From assembly GCA_021432605.1 (NCBI GenBank), contig MU271143.1:1311277-1375276 (forward strand): DNA of 64,000 nt. Direction: 5' to 3'. Below, piece by piece: positions 22,008 to 33,265 of this stretch. The notes below the pieces were generated by a model. The model saw nothing but the letters and a program-made list of their open reading frames with translations, ran no database searches and was not told the origin of the DNA. Each line of letters opens with the position of its first letter. The stretch's first letter is position 1. The stretch comes from Coniochaeta sp. PMI_546 (taxonomy: Eukaryota > Ascomycota > Sordariomycetes > Coniochaetales > Coniochaetaceae). The translations under genes and the position numbers were made by a program.

Positions 22008-23783
22008 TCAGCTCAGCGGCACCGAGTATGGCACAATATGCTTATCAATAAGCGGCTCCCGTCTTGACTTGGTATCCTTCTCGTCCCCCCAGCGGGAGAA
22101 CCAGTCGCCCTCCCTCTTGACAGCCTCGTCAAACTCCCTCCTGCAATCCTCAGGCAGGAGATCACGCATATCTTTCGACACGGATCCTAACCCGCGGAAG
22201 GGAGCGAGGAAGTCGCCACGGTACGAGGCCCGGTAGTCCGCGGGCGAGGTGCGGAAGGGGACGTCGTAGGCCGCGGGCGCGATGCCGGCTGGGGGAGTCT
22301 CCATGATCGTGTCGGCAACCAGAAAGTTGCGGGCCACAATGGGCTGAAGCGGCGGGAAGACTCGCGTGCCGGCCCCAACGGTTGTGGGCGTGGTGTTGGG
22401 GACTTGCTCGATGCGGGCGTTGGTCGGCTGCATGGTGGCTGGGTACATCATTGTGTTGGTGTGGATGTTGTAGACACCTTGGAGATTCAGGCGGCGGAAG
22501 GTGGAGAGGGTGCTGTTGAATTGGCTGTTGCGCCGTCAGTCTTCGAATTTTAGTAGAGCGTAGACATCTAGGGGTCCCCTACCTCGCCTCACGTGCGTGC
22601 TCTAGCTGCCAATTCACATCGTTGACGGCAACCTTCCGCTTCTTGGCCGGCCCCTTGGTGTCCTGCAAGGGAACAGATGGCCCCTGAGAATGATAGACAG
22701 CACTCGCGCCGTGCCAAGCGACGTACTGGTTCTTATTATATGGCTTCTCGGGATCGTACTGGTCGTTGGGATCCGCGATCTCGCCCTCGGTGACGCCCTC
22801 CGCCCTAGCCTTGGCGACCTCGTAGTCGTCGATGATACGCCTACCACCGACCACGATGAGCGCACCAAACTCACGGAACACGGAACGGGCAGTGACGATT
22901 CCAATAGCTCGGCCCTTGTAGCTGTGGGGGATAATGTCCCGCTCAATCATGTCCCTCTTCTCCTCGTCATCCACAATGATCTTATAAAGTCGCTTGTGTT
23001 TGGTGAAGAACAGGTACGAATCGCGGAAGCCCACGCATCGAGCTGGTTCGGTTGACAACATGTAGAGACGCTCGCCGCGGCCCTGGACGGTGAATGTGCG
23101 GCAACGGTACTCCCTCCCCCCTTGCAGGCGGCCCATCTTGTCGACCTTTGTCTCTCCCTCGGGATCCTCTGGTAGTTCGACCTCGTCGTCCTTGATCGCC
23201 AAGACGCTTCCATCCTTGTCCACGATCTGTTGTGTGGGTGTAGCATTTCGACCGCCTCTGCCTCTGCCACGACCTCGCCAGCCTCCACGACCACGTCCAC
23301 GGCGAGGAGGGGCGTCAGGATCGCGGGGCTCGAGTGGCAGCTGATCCCAGTCTGGAGGTCGGTTCTTGGGTGGTCTGCCTAGCCTTCTGCGTCGGATGAC
23401 TGGCTCTGGCGGTGGTGTAGGAGACTTTGCCGACTCTTCGTCCTCGCCACGCTCCTCCTCCCCCTCTGCTTCATCTTCCTCGGCCGACTGAGCTTCGTTT
23501 CCACTGCCATCGTCGTCGCGCTCGGCTGAAGGCGCATGGTCGGCATCAGGCATGGCCTCATCGTCGTCATCGAGCCCATCAAAGGTGCGCGGGGTGCTCT
23601 CTATTTTGGAGGTGCGAGACCGCTTGATCAGTATGCGAGGGGGCATTGCGATGGTGTCGCGGGTCTATTATATACTTTGCGACTGGTGGTCGAAAGGGTT
23701 GGAGCAGAGGGCAGGTGGGAACAAAACTTACCAAGCGCCGCTGCAGCGCGCTTAGCAGCTGCGCGACCTGAGCGGCGACCCAT
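22008..23783 (-). CDS. NPL6: RSC chromatin-remodelling subunit Rsc7/Npl6 (Rsc7/Swp82 family)
   Basis: Subunit of the RSC/SWI-SNF nucleosome remodeller. Exons 23783-23732, 23600-22583, 22524-22008, giving 528 residues. The N-terminal part is acidic (DDDDEAMPDADH, EEDEAEGEEERGEDEE), then come an AT-hook-like RRRRLGRPPKNRP and an RGRGRGGWRGRGRGRGGR box. The Rsc7/Swp82 domain follows: GREYRCRTFTVQGRGERLYMLSTEPARCVGFRDSYLFF, then HKRLYKIIVDD, IPHSYKGRAIGIVTARSVFREFGA and the tail VYNIHTNTMMYPATMQPTNARIEQ. Each is present in order. The 5' end is uncertain. Exon 1 encodes MGRRSGRAAAKRAAAAL, with a 131-nt intron ending in TAG. Alternatively translation begins at MPPRILIKRSRTSKIE (23646) inside that intron, giving 526 residues. 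Confidence 0.9.
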
Positions 23784-25713
23784 GTTTATATTATTCTGTC
23801 GGGATGGGTGGTTGACGATTATGGGTCCAATTTGTAGGGTAGAGGGCAAGCGTGAATCGTGATACGCGGATCAGATGGGCGATGTGTTGAGGTTCGAATG
23901 CAGATGCTCGAAAAATGGAGGCGCGACCAGGCGCGACCACCGGCTAGTGCAGCTTTCGTCAAATGTGGGGCTTAGGTTCAGTCTCCAGATGGCGCACGTG
24001 CCAGGTCTCTTAACGCCGAAGTTTATCCTCTTTCACGCCTTATGATTCAAGACGACATTCACAAATTCACACACAACACGCGGACTACTCGATCCAATCC
24101 CTTCCAAGCTATCAAACGATATTCCATGCCTATCTCTTTATCGAAGAGCTAGCAGAAAAATAAGGGTCGAGTTGTGCCCATTCATAGACCCAAGATAATG
24201 GCACTTCCCCCCTTAGACGTTTCCACAGCATACAAACCGGTCAAGTAGGTGTAACTAATCAGAGATGTGTAAACAACCCAGGTTCTGGGATATCTTAGTG
24301 TCACCTTGCGGGAACCACAGTATGCAGGCACTCTTCCTTGTAGTCCCATACATCCAGCATGACGCTTGACTGACTAGACCTCGTCCTGGCCACTTGGCAC
24401 ATCGTGGAACGGTGGAGTGCTTATACTGAGGATCTGGCATGCTCAATGTAAACCCGTAAATATGTCAGCGTTGCATGGCTAGACGGGTTCGCACCCACTG
24501 ATTACTCTGTCGGCTTGACTTGCCAGTGCATATGCGAAGGAAGGATACACCGTAGATATAAAGCGTACATGCACCACTGAAGAGGGTGGTACTCACTCTA
24601 ATACTTCAGGTCTCTGCAATGTTTAAGCCTTAGATATACGTCTTTATATCATGATCGGATGCAACTATGACAAGGTAGCTGTGGTGGTCTGCAAACTGCC
24701 GTATGTGCGCACAGAGTCGGATTCTGCAGTCTTCAACCAGAATGTCCCTGCAGGATTCAAAGAAGTATCAAAAAGAGCTACTGATCGGATGAACACTTGC
24801 CAAGCCATTTTCGAACGATAAACACTGTTGGAGACCTTCAGGTCGTGGGTTCAGGATACCTAGTGACAAAGTTTTCTGTAGATTCTGCTCCGCCGTCATG
24901 AAGCCCCTGGCCAGACGACGACTAAGACTATAGAGCTCACAAGAGAAGGAGCCTGCTGCGTCTTATTTCCTGCTGTACTTGAATGAGGAGAAGTCACGGA
25001 GACTCGGATGCTTCTGCTTCAGACATGAGAAGGGGCCGGAGTGCCTAACTCTAGGCGCAACTGCAGAGAAGTGGAGGAAGGGAAAGGTAGGAACACAACA
25101 TGCGGCTTCAACCAGACAACACAAAGGAAAGGAGACGGTTTATGTCCGCGTCAAGTTAGCCTTACGCTGGGTGTATGATGTGACGAGGCGCAGAGTGCAG
25201 GATGCAGGACCAGGACACAGAGATGGACACAGGAACACAACAGAGGAGAAACACGCCCACGATGACAGACACTGCGAGTTGCGGACACTTACCTGAACTT
25301 ACTAAGCTGACAGCAGGTAGTCTAGGATACGCTTCTCAATTGCAATAACTGGCCTAGCTTAAGCTATGGACTCAATTTGACCAGCCAGCAGTGCAAAGAA
25401 GAGAACACCAGTCCGCCGACCCCGACAACGTGTTTCTTGCCTATGACCAGCTCGTCACGCCGTGCGAGTGCAATGTAATGCAACGCGCATATTGACCAAC
25501 GCCTAGCCCTGCCCCATGTCTCAGAGGCAGGCAAAAGTCAAGCAAAACCCCATGAAAAGCAACGAGCAGACCGCATGCGGAGGCCCTTTGTGTCCATCAA
25601 CGCCGGGGCAAGGTGCCGGGATGGTCACCGCCCGTTGGTAGCCAGTATTGGTCTTGAGAGTCACAGTCAGAACATCAGGCTCAGTTCCCTGGAGTTTGTC
25701 TACCCGTACCTTT
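23784..25713. other. Intergenic, Rsc7 promoter and TFIIB 3' region
   Basis: 1.9 kb without a supported gene. A T-arm-like GGTCGTGGGTTCAGG near 24843 does not form a cloverleaf. Confidence 0.45.
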
Positions 25714-26766
25714 TTAAGGATTCGGAAGCTTATCCATGCTGCCCTGACCGTTGGCAAGCCAAGCCGGGTCGACCAACGTGTCTCGAGCGGTGTAGAGAAA
25801 GCGGTACGCAGTGCGGATCGTGCCATCGCTGACGCCAGCGATACCCGCAATTTGCTTTGACGTTCGGGGTTCGTGAAGGAGATGCGAGGCGAAGTAGATG
25901 CAAGCTGCAGCCACCGACAGAGGCGAGCGACCGGCGAGGTCCGGGACAGATGACGTCTTGCCTGCGAGCTCGCGCGAAACCTTTTCGATCTTCTGGGAGT
26001 TGCGGAACCACAGCTGACTGCAGTAGCGGGCACAGAGCTCGTCGGCGCTGGTCGATCCCTTCGCGGTATATGCGTCGCTGTTCTGGGATTGCACGACAGC
26101 TGGGTCGAGCTTGCTGAGGAACGCCTCCAGCTGCTTGAAGACGCGGCCGATCTCCTTCTTAGTCACGCGGGTCAAGGAAAAGATCTCGCGGAAGGTGCGA
26201 GGGACATTGTTGTGCCGGCATGCGATGAAGATGCATCCTGCGACGATGGCATCCTGCGACTTGCCCTTCAAGACCTTGGCGTCGTCGACCAGCTTGAAGA
26301 TGTGCTTCGCCGAATCCGCGACTACCTTGCCGGCGTTTATGCTATCGCACAGGGTACCGATGTCGCGGTACGCCGTGAGGAGGTTAGCTGACGTCTTATC
26401 TTTTGACATCTTGTTCTGGATGTGGGACAGATTCTTGGAACCCTTGCCTCCGTCAAAGGCAATAGTTGTCTCCAGCTGAGAACCCTCGAGCAGCAGATTA
26501 GGACCCTCACCGACGCGAGACGGATCGTCGTTACCCTGGTCATCGTTGGAGAAAGTACGCCATTCGGAACGAGTATCAATAATGCGTTCTCCAACGACGA
26601 GGCCGCAGGAATCGCAGACCATGTCTCCGTTAGAGAACTCCTCGACAAGGTTGGGCGGGTACTCTTTGCAATCAGGGCAAATGAGGATATTGTTCAGGTC
26701 CTCCTTGAACTCGCTAGTGGCGCCGACGCCCTGAGCGGCGGCGAACGCGTCTATGCCAGATGACAT
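25714..26766 (-). CDS. SUA7: Transcription initiation factor TFIIB
   Basis: General RNA polymerase II factor of 350 residues, single exon. The N-terminal zinc ribbon is ILICPDCKEYPPNLVEEF with MVCDSCGLVVGERIID (about residues 27-62), followed by the B-reader/linker (SEWRTFSNDDQGNDDPSRVG). Two cyclin-like repeats follow: the first from LLTAYRDIGTLCDSIN to AIVAGCIFIACRHNNVPRTFREI, the second from RYCSQLWF to SVAAACIYFASHLL and KQIAGIAGVSDGTIRTAYR. These bind TBP and BRE/TATA-flanking DNA. Length is typical. I start at MSSGIDAFAAAQG; the frame extends 37 codons upstream to another Met, but that segment is basic and unlike the family. Confidence 0.96.
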   Translation of the reverse strand: MSSGIDAFAAAQGVGATSEFKEDLNNILICPDCKEYPPNLVEEFSNGDMVCDSCGLVVGERIIDTRSEWRTFSNDDQGNDDPSRVGEGPNLLLEGSQLETTIAFDGGKGSKNLSHIQNKMSKDKTSANLLTAYRDIGTLCDSINAGKVVADSAKHIFKLVDDAKVLKGKSQDAIVAGCIFIACRHNNVPRTFREIFSLTRVTKKEIGRVFKQLEAFLSKLDPAVVQSQNSDAYTAKGSTSADELCARYCSQLWFRNSQKIEKVSRELAGKTSSVPDLAGRSPLSVAAACIYFASHLLHEPRTSKQIAGIAGVSDGTIRTAYRFLYTARDTLVDPAWLANGQGSMDKLPNP

Positions 26767-28478
26767 GGTCGCGGTGTGATGGGATTGTTCTATGGAAAGG
26801 TTCGCAGATTTGCGAGAAACAGGCCTCTTCTTTGCTCTTGGCTTCCTGCGGTTATCGATGCTCTTTTCAGCGATCACGGAAGAAGTACGGTTATCAGCAG
26901 AATGCCGCTTCTGGTATAAAATACTGGTTGCAAGTTTGCGAAAGAGAGGTGAATGCGTCGTTTTGGTAGTTTGGAGTGGACGTTGAGAGCCCGTAAGCGC
27001 TCGACGGCCGGAACTTCCTGACGCTTCCTCGACTTTCCGCAGTTTAGGTTCTACCCCAGCACCTGTTTTAACGCAGTGGTGTCAAATCCTTCGACCTGGG
27101 CGGAAGATCTGATGGCTAGGAGGTTATGAGGAGGAAAGGACTTGAGAAATGCCGCGACGCTGCTCGGAGGTGAAAGAACACAGCCCGAATATCGAGATGT
27201 CAAGCTGGTTAGGAGCACAGATAGCCGGAGAAGGAAGGGTATCTGTTCGTGAGGTTGAGAAATACTGGGAGCAAAAGCAAAGGAAGAAAAGCACTCGGCC
27301 TCCCCAACCGACTGATTCAAAATACCAGTAAAGGCGTCCGAGGTAGGTGTGTGAAATGCGCCTGCCTCAGATCAAAGAATAGTCGGTCGGATATCGTCGA
27401 AACTGAGTCTGACAAGGTGACAGGCAACTCTGAAATGCTTAGCGGCCAGAGTTGACGACGATTTGTAGATGGCGAGCGAGCGACAGTAGGGTGAGGTTGA
27501 GGTTGAAACAGGGAGGATTCTGAGGCAACAGCGAGGATTGCCCGTCACACCTTTGTACGCTTTCAAAGCTGTGGCGGCAATGATCGAATGACTCAGCAAG
27601 GTTCTTTCACTCTACGTCGAAACGAATGGAAGTCCTGGAAACCTAAAGCTAGTGGGGCAAGCCTCAGGTACGTACCAACAACAATTCGCTTCAGACAAAC
27701 CCCGATGTTGGAGATCTAGTCTAGATGTCAATAAAAAGCACTACAATAGCTAGCAATAATTGGATGTTTATTTTTCGAGTTTCAGCACTCCTTCATGTCA
27801 TTGTCGACAACAGATAATCGTTTAGCTAATTAAGGTAGATAGGGTTGGACACGGGCCAGGCAGGACTTAACCCCGTGTTCGACGCTTTTCAAGCCCATAA
27901 AAATGTTCATCTGATATCCAGGACACCGACCAAGCTATGCAGCGCGGTCCATTATCACCGGTGATGTGTCGAATTCTGCAATCAGAATCTTGCGGTCTCG
28001 AACCATGGTGCGCATAACCTGGAAACTGAGTCCAGGCCATAGCGGATTGCATCATGCCGTGCATCGAGCCCACAGCAGAGCAGAGTTACCACTTGGCATA
28101 TGTTTAACAGCCAGCCTGCGAACACACATGCCATATATCCCGAGGTTGGTCATGCCGTAAGCTGGGATATACTCATCACCTGCCTACCAGCATTTCTCTT
28201 CTGGCACGGGCTCCTTATGATACATTATTGACGCTGCTCATCTCCTGCCGCGCTCCTGCTCTCGGCACCTGGGAAGCCGTAAGTACAAGCCTTCGTTGTG
28301 GACTGATTGCTTGAACTGACCGACAACAAGGTCCTCAGAGACCTATGCACTCGATTATGTTGGCGAGGTGTGACGATTCCTCCATGCCCTGTCTGATCTC
28401 TTGAGTCCTATATGTGTGACTGGCTCATTGGCGCGGACGACGCTGCCATTGTCACTGGCAAAGTATAGATGAAGCCGG
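26767..28478. other. Intergenic, TFIIB upstream region
   Basis: 1.7 kb with no supported gene, RNA or repeat. It becomes A/T-richer around 27720-27840. Confidence 0.45.
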
Positions 28479-29033
28479 TTACTGAGGAAGTTTGCGAGAT
28501 AGCGGCGGACTTTGCCCGCTCAACAGTGGTCCACGGCTCGGGGAATCGGGCCTAGATTGGATCGGGATCGGGAGCCCTGGCAATACGGCTGCTGATGGAT
28601 GTCTATATGCAAATTCGGGTCGTTCTCTTTGCATCCTGGCCTCCCACTCCTTCCAATCTTCCTTCAGACTATGTTCATTGTGCTCGTGGTTATCCAGGCT
28701 TTCGTGGTCAAACTGCGTACTCCACTCGGCCGACCGACTGGCAAGTGACTTGCGGATCATGAAGCGCCGCTGCAGCTCCTCCTCCGTCTGTCGTGCCGCC
28801 GCAGTCATCTTACTTCTCCGCAGGAACTCTTTGTGAGAGAGGGCTGGATTATGCTTTTTCGCTTCACGATACCCCCGTCGCCTGAAGAACACCAAAACTG
28901 CAGCAACCAGCGCCGCCACAAGTAAGATGCTCCCTACCACGACTACCACGGTGACCCATATCAAATGGCTGGAATCGGTTGTGTCTTCTGGGATATGAGG
29001 ATCGGAGATGTCGTTCCTTGTTAGTACGGGCAT
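28479..29033 (-). CDS. Single-pass membrane protein of unknown function
   Basis: Protein of 184 residues without an N-terminal signal. One strong transmembrane helix lies at about residues 24-50 (LIWVTVVVVVGSILLVAALV), followed at once by FFRRRGYREAKK; by the positive-inside rule the long tail should be cytosolic and the short N-terminus lumenal or extracellular. The tail contains a charged, probably helical stretch (EEELQRRFMIRK, EDWKEWEARMQRERPEF) and a Pro/Ser-rich end. I do not recognise a family. The reading frame is uninterrupted with reasonable codon bias and an ATG in an acceptable context, so I call it a real gene with moderate confidence. Confidence 0.6.
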   Translation of the reverse strand: MPVLTRNDISDPHIPEDTTDSSHLIWVTVVVVVGSILLVAALVAAVLVFFRRRGYREAKKHNPALSHKEFLRRSKMTAAARQTEEELQRRFMIRKSLASRSAEWSTQFDHESLDNHEHNEHSLKEDWKEWEARMQRERPEFAYRHPSAAVLPGLPIPIQSRPDSPSRGPLLSGQSPPLSRKLPQ

Positions 29034-30786
29034 TTTTAAAGAGCAGTATGAAGGCCAAGCTCAAGCTCAAAAGTAGAAAACTGTCGAAACTGTCGTGGGC
29101 GGACTGCGGGACCGGCTTTATTGAGACAGACCCTTCGACTTGTTGACATTTGGATCATGTCAAGGACGTCAGGAGATATATCTGTGGTGGCCCAAGAATA
29201 CGAATATATCTTCCGACCTGGGAATACGAGGCAACAGGCGACAACACTGCCATGGGTGTACCTTGGTGCCCAGGATAACATTTGTTCAACGGCCCTGCTA
29301 TTAATGGGTTGCGATTCATCTGTCTCAAGTCGCAAAGGTCTCTCGCGTGGCGTACAGAACCTGGATTTCATTGAGTAAACACGGTCTATTGTCTTGCAAT
29401 TGTTCGTATGGTTCCATCAAGAGACACTTCGCGCCAATGCACAGCAAAGCGCAACGATTGGTGGCAAGCACGCCAAGATGCACTGGTAGAGCGGCTGGGG
29501 TTTATCAAGTTCCCAGCCGCGGCCCTCCTATGCATGTCGGTGCTGCAGAACACTGCCAAACTTTAATCTGTGGACGCAGCCGTGAGGGGCGCAGCATCGT
29601 ATCAAGACACCATCACTTCGGAGCTCTGCCACTTTTGCGATGTCAAGTCCTTGGGGGGAAGTAGGCCGCATTGAGCTTTCCTCTTCCGCGATTTCAGATA
29701 TTGCAATTGCTCGCTATTTCCCTATTAATGGCCAATGTGCAGTCTTTGCGGTTTCCCCGGGGTTGGCGGCCATCCACAATTTATTGAGGTTCAACTCGGA
29801 TCTCATCGTTTTGACACGGAGGCGCGCAACCACCTGCGAGCTGCTGTGGATGAGGGATGTGTGGAGACGATGTCCTACCGGAGCTTGTATCGGTGGTCCG
29901 GAATGACCATCAGCTTCCAAGTACCTAGGCATGGATGTCGAGCTCAAACGCAGGTGTACATCTCTGAGGAGCGTAGTGCGGCTCTTCTATCCTCTCTCTT
30001 GGTTGAATGTTCTCTCGCGGCATGTTTCCTCTGGCTAGTAGTATCGTAGGACAATCGCAAAGGATCACCAGGAAGGCTGCTAGTGGTTACTTGTATCGTG
30101 ACCCCCGACTGGCGACGACACGGAGTCGAGAGGCGTCAGCCCCATGGCTTCCCCAATCAAGTTCAATCGATGCTGGTTCAGACACTCCGCTGCAAAGTAT
30201 GCGGGGCACCTAGGCAACTGTCTGGAATCTGTGACTTGAAAGCGGAAAGAGAAGCAGGCCTCGGACATTGCACTCTGAAACCGATACTTTAACATCTTGA
30301 TAGCATTTCAACGATGCCATCTGGTCAGTATCACGTTGTCGCACTGTGTATGGTTGACAGACAGGTTCGAGCGCTATAGGACAGCCAAGGTGAGCAATGG
30401 AGCGATAGTCAGCAATAGGAGGGGTGTAGCGTACACATCTCGTGGTCGACTTCTTTTGATGCGTGATGTAGCTCCAGTAATGCTCACCGAGATAACGTCG
30501 ATCACTTCGGGCGTTGTCCCGATGTCGGCAGTGGTCGATTTGTTGGATCAGTGACATCGTATCATACTAGCTCGAGCTCCTCGAGATTACAAGTCCATTG
30601 ATTCGTCAAATCGTGTCAAGAGTCTACATTCGCCCCGGAAGGGCGATAATGTATGACTCCAGATTGCCGATAAACCATCAGGGACAGAGAAGAAACATCA
30701 AAACCTGTCCGGATCATACTCAGACGGAAAGTTCAAATCGGATCTTGTGTCTTAAAGAACCCTATTCCAAATCGCACACCTGAACA
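29034..30786. other. Intergenic
   Basis: 1.75 kb with only short open frames on both strands and no domain. It includes the promoter of the aminotransferase gene. Confidence 0.45.
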
Positions 30787-32199
30787 ATGTCCTCCACCCC
30801 CGCAGACCAGACCCTCTCCGCAGCGGTCCAAGCCGCCGCGGCCCGGTTCTCGGCTCGGAACCCGCGCTCGGCCGCGCTCCACGCCGAGGCCGTCAACAGC
30901 ATGCCCGGCGGCAACACTAGGACCACGCTGCACACGTCTCCGTTCCCAGTGTACATGAAGAGCGGCAAGGACTTCCGCGTTACCAGCGAGGACGGGCACG
31001 TCTACACCGACTTTGTCGGCGAGTTCACGGCCGGGCTGTACGGACACTCGCATCCCGTCATCCTGGAGGCCATTGCCGAGTGTGTCTCGACCACGGGGCT
31101 GAATCTCGGGGCGCAGACTGTGCATGAGGTGACGTTTTCGAGGGCAGTATGCGAGAGATTTGGATTGGAGAGGGTGAGGTTTACGAACAGCGGGACTGAG
31201 GCGAATTTGCATGCTCTTGCGGCAGCGAGGGCCTTTACTGGGAAGAGGAAGGTTGTGGTATTTGGCGGCGGGTATCATGGTGGTGTGTTAGGATTCGCTG
31301 GGGGGAAGCCGGGGAGAAATAACGTTGACGTCGCCGATTGGGTTGTTGCTGACGGCGGGTATAACGACATTGACAAGGCTACCGAGGCCATTAGAGGAGA
31401 GGGCGTGGCGGCTGTGCTAGTCGAAGGCATGCAGGGGAGTGCCGGAGCGATTCCGGGCAGCCTCGAATTCCTGAGTGGTATTCAAAAAGTTGCGAAGGAG
31501 GTAAGAATGTGGTCCTGGTCGAAACATTTACTTGGCTGATTTGACAATGACATGGTTGCTACGTTGGGCGAGTACTGACAAGAACACTAGGCTGGCGTGT
31601 TGTTCATTCTTGACGAAGTAATGACCTCGCGCCTCGCTCCCGGCGGCATTGCCGACCTATACAAACTGAAACCGGATTTGACGACAATGGGCAAGTGGCT
31701 TGGCGGCGGTCTCGCATTCGGAGCGCTTGGAGGGCGAGCAGATGTTATGGCTGCCTTTGATCCTCGATCTCCTGGTGCTCTCACGCACGGCGGCACATTC
31801 AACAACAACACCTTGGCCATGTACGTTGGCCACGTTGGGCTGTCGAACATCTACACGCCCGAAGTGTGTGTACAACTGAGCAAAATCGGAGATGGGTTTC
31901 GGAATCGTCTGGCCGGCTTGACGAAGGGGACAAAACTGTGCTTTACGGGCGTAGGTTCGCTACTGGCAAGTCATTTCACGGACGAAGGGCTGCAGGAGAT
32001 CATCAGAGAGACCCCTGAGAACGCTCAACTAAAAGACCTCTTCTGGTACGAGATGATAGAGGATGGCTTCTGGTTGGTTAGGCGAGGCAACATCTCGCTG
32101 ATCCTCGGTACGGATGAGAGAGAATTGGATAGGTTCTGCAAGAGTGTGGAAGCTTTCCTGGAGAGGCATACGGATCTGGTCAGAGTTACTACCCAGTAA
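30787..32199 (+). CDS. Class-III PLP aminotransferase, glutamate-1-semialdehyde aminomutase-like
   Basis: Pyridoxal-phosphate enzyme of 440 residues, exons 30787-31500 and 31591-32199 with a 90-nt GTAAGA...CACTAG intron. The order of motifs is that of the GSA-aminomutase branch of class III: VNSMPGGNTRTTLHTSPFP, GHVYTDFVGEFTAGLYGHSHP, RFTNSGTEANLHALAAARAFTGK, VVVFGGGYHGG, AVLVEGMQGSAGAIPG, VLFILDEVMTSRLAPGG with the cofactor-binding Asp, and the Schiff-base Lys in LTTMGKWLGGGLAFGALGG (about residue 272). Fungi do not make haem by the C5 route, so a role in tetrapyrrole synthesis is unlikely. It more probably acts on another amino acid or in secondary metabolism, substrate unknown. No clear biosynthetic cluster surrounds it. 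Confidence 0.88.
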
Positions 32200-33265
32200 G
32201 ATGTCCGGCTTGTTGCGGACGAGCCTTTCGCGCACCTGAGCAACTGGTCCATGATCAGATGATGCTCACCTGGACGCTGTAGGAAGGTCAAGAGTGTGGA
32301 ACATATTTGGTGCACTAGCATTTCCGCATAGAGTCCGAGCATCCTATATTTGGGTGTACCAGTGAAGGTACGGAGGTAGTCAGAAGACGTAAGACGAATG
32401 TGTCTTATATGCTTAGGTGACGGCGATCAGATGTCGTGTAGCGGGCGATGATATCTCGAGCGCAACACTGAATTGCTGGGGCTCGGAGGACTTGTACCAC
32501 TATGGGATGGCCGTTCTATGGCTTCTGGCAGATTGGGATCAAATATGGTGGCGCACACTGAGCACCTGGTTCACTTGTGCGACACATTGAAAGATATTCG
32601 GGGTTCAGAGTCCCAAGTAGGCAGGCCATCGCCAGCAAGGCCTGGCGGATAATAAGCTGACTGTCTGACAAGTACTACCCTGTTCGGTGTAAGCCAAGCA
32701 TCGAGAGTTTTGGTGAGCCACCAAAGGGTTACCTTGTGTGTGGCTTATCCAAGGCCACCTGAAATCCAAAATCTCACGCTGCACCTTTCTTGTATGTGTC
32801 ACCGTCCTCGCCTACCAACACTTGTAGGTTTTTGGCCAGAACGTGACCGTCGCAAGTCAGCTCCAATCAGGCAGGATTGCATTTTCTTTTCAACCAAGCC
32901 ACCTGGAAAGAATCCGACCTGGGGGCTCACTTTGGCGTCCGCTTCTGGCCTGGGGTCATCTGCACGTCGAGCCTATCGTGCTGACCACCAAATGCGCAAC
33001 AGCTCCCAGTGAGAGCTGGAGACTGCCCACAGATATAAGACTGGTGCTGCGCTCAGATAGGTTGGCATGTAAGTGGATTTCTAGATCTTTGTAAATTACG
33101 ATACACTCAGGATAGGTCGACTATTGATCCTTCGTGCTCCTACCCATACTCTTGACTACTCACTTGACTCGGCTATATCAAAGCCATACGCCGCACTGGT
33201 TAACCCGGTCACCAACTACACATATCTCAAACCAGCCGCCTACATCTCGGCCCCCAACCGACACC
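32200..33265. other. Intergenic
   Basis: 1.07 kb, no gene seen. It contains the promoter and leader of the SLATT gene. Confidence 0.45.

Noticed and set aside
24820-24880. Possible tRNA T-arm (GGTCGTGGGTTCAGG)
   Set aside because: Box B is imperfect and no acceptor or anticodon stem can be formed around it.
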